Source: Nemertoderma westbladi (lineage: Eukaryota; Xenacoelomorpha; Nemertodermatida; Nemertodermatidae). Taken from it: a DNA stretch of 54,668 nt. Position 1 is the stretch's first letter; each line of letters opens with the position of its first letter. Position numbers and translations under genes: made by a program. The notes beneath the pieces are model-generated. The model was not told where the DNA came from. It worked only from the letters and a program-made list of their open reading frames with translations, and did no database searches. Location: assembly GCA_032718475.1 (NCBI GenBank), contig JAUCBJ010009013.1, forward strand, positions 1 through 54,668. The letters run 5' to 3'. Below, piece after piece: positions 54,207 through 54,668 of the stretch.

Positions 54207-54668
54207 TAATACAGTAATAGACGGGCAGGAGTAGAACGATTTTTAATTAATTTATTTGTTGTAAGTCACTTTGTTTTTTAAAATTCGTTAACAAGTTTGA
54301 CAAAAAAGGAACACTTTTTTGTTAAAATGTACCAATTAAATTTGAAAGTAATTTCCATAACATTAATAAATAATATTGCATTTAAATAGATAGCGCTGAG
54401 CTGATGGTATACACAGGTTATTTAATATTCTAGAATATTATAATATCATAATTGGTTCCATATTACCTATTCTGCTATTTCACTAATTATGATTGTGGCT
54501 CTGGTTAGGCGACTTTGTACATTATTTCATTATCAAATCATTATCATCATAAGACTGAGCGGCAGTTTGTTTGGTTGATGCAAGTATTACTATTTCAGTA
54601 TTTGGTTTGCATTTGTCAATCACACAATAAAAAAGGTTTTTCCCTTACTGCAGTGCGCTTTTAACTTA
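54207..54668. other. 3' flank, no gene
   Basis: AT-rich with AATAAA at 54365 and 54626. No ORF. Confidence 0.5.

Overview
The window is AT-rich, intron-era eukaryotic DNA from an invertebrate animal, and nearly everything recognisable in it is a mobile element or a decayed gene. It contains two BEL/Pao LTR retrotransposons, two non-LTR reverse transcriptases of different types, a DDE transposase of the CACTA/CMC kind, two degenerate tyrosine-recombinase-like genes and a very large minisatellite. The palindromic words TACCGGTA and TAGGCCTA recur throughout. A short TTAGG run and a gene family I associate with arthropods fit an arthropod, but I cannot fix the species or the phylum. No ordinary housekeeping gene is recognisable.

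Layout, left to right. 1-396 is a dispersed repeat that recurs at 20609-21002. 2724-5295 (+) is a broken gene joining a C2H2-like finger, a tyrosine-recombinase-like region and a KMT5A-like SET domain. 6370-6482 is a perfect 54-bp-arm hairpin. 7231-8047 (-) is a broken SAP-domain gene. 8396-10884 is a roughly 2.5 kb minisatellite with 30/34-bp units. 11.5-15.5 kb holds weak minus-strand open stretches that may be exons. 16354-17586 (+) is a decayed LINE reverse transcriptase. 17808-19510 (-) is a second tyrosine-recombinase-like gene, a paralogue of the first.

23175-27527 (+) is one intact 1450-codon BEL/Pao Gag-protease ORF. It faces, tail to tail, a second BEL/Pao copy on the minus strand (28268 to about 33374) that has gag, protease, RT, RNase H and integrase in pieces, plus a primer-binding site and one LTR. 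An unrelated 214-codon ORF lies between them. 33430-35985 (+) is a GC-rich retroelement with RT and restriction-like endonuclease, with a proline-rich minisatellite expanded between RT motifs B and C. 38.3-40.4 kb is tandem and direct repeats. 41.3-42.9 kb has decayed, duplicated SGNH-hydrolase-like segments. 46174-49727 (-) is a transposon with a DDE transposase and a companion protein. 52674-54206 (+) is an intact 510-codon gene with a possible D-D-E signature and no named function.

The best candidates for something undescribed are the finger/recombinase/SET gene with its paralogue, the 510-codon gene at the right end, and the repeat expansion inside the RT-endonuclease element. Family assignments come from motif recognition by eye; no database search was run. 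Many open stretches begin at non-ATG codons, so only starts I checked are called as ATG.
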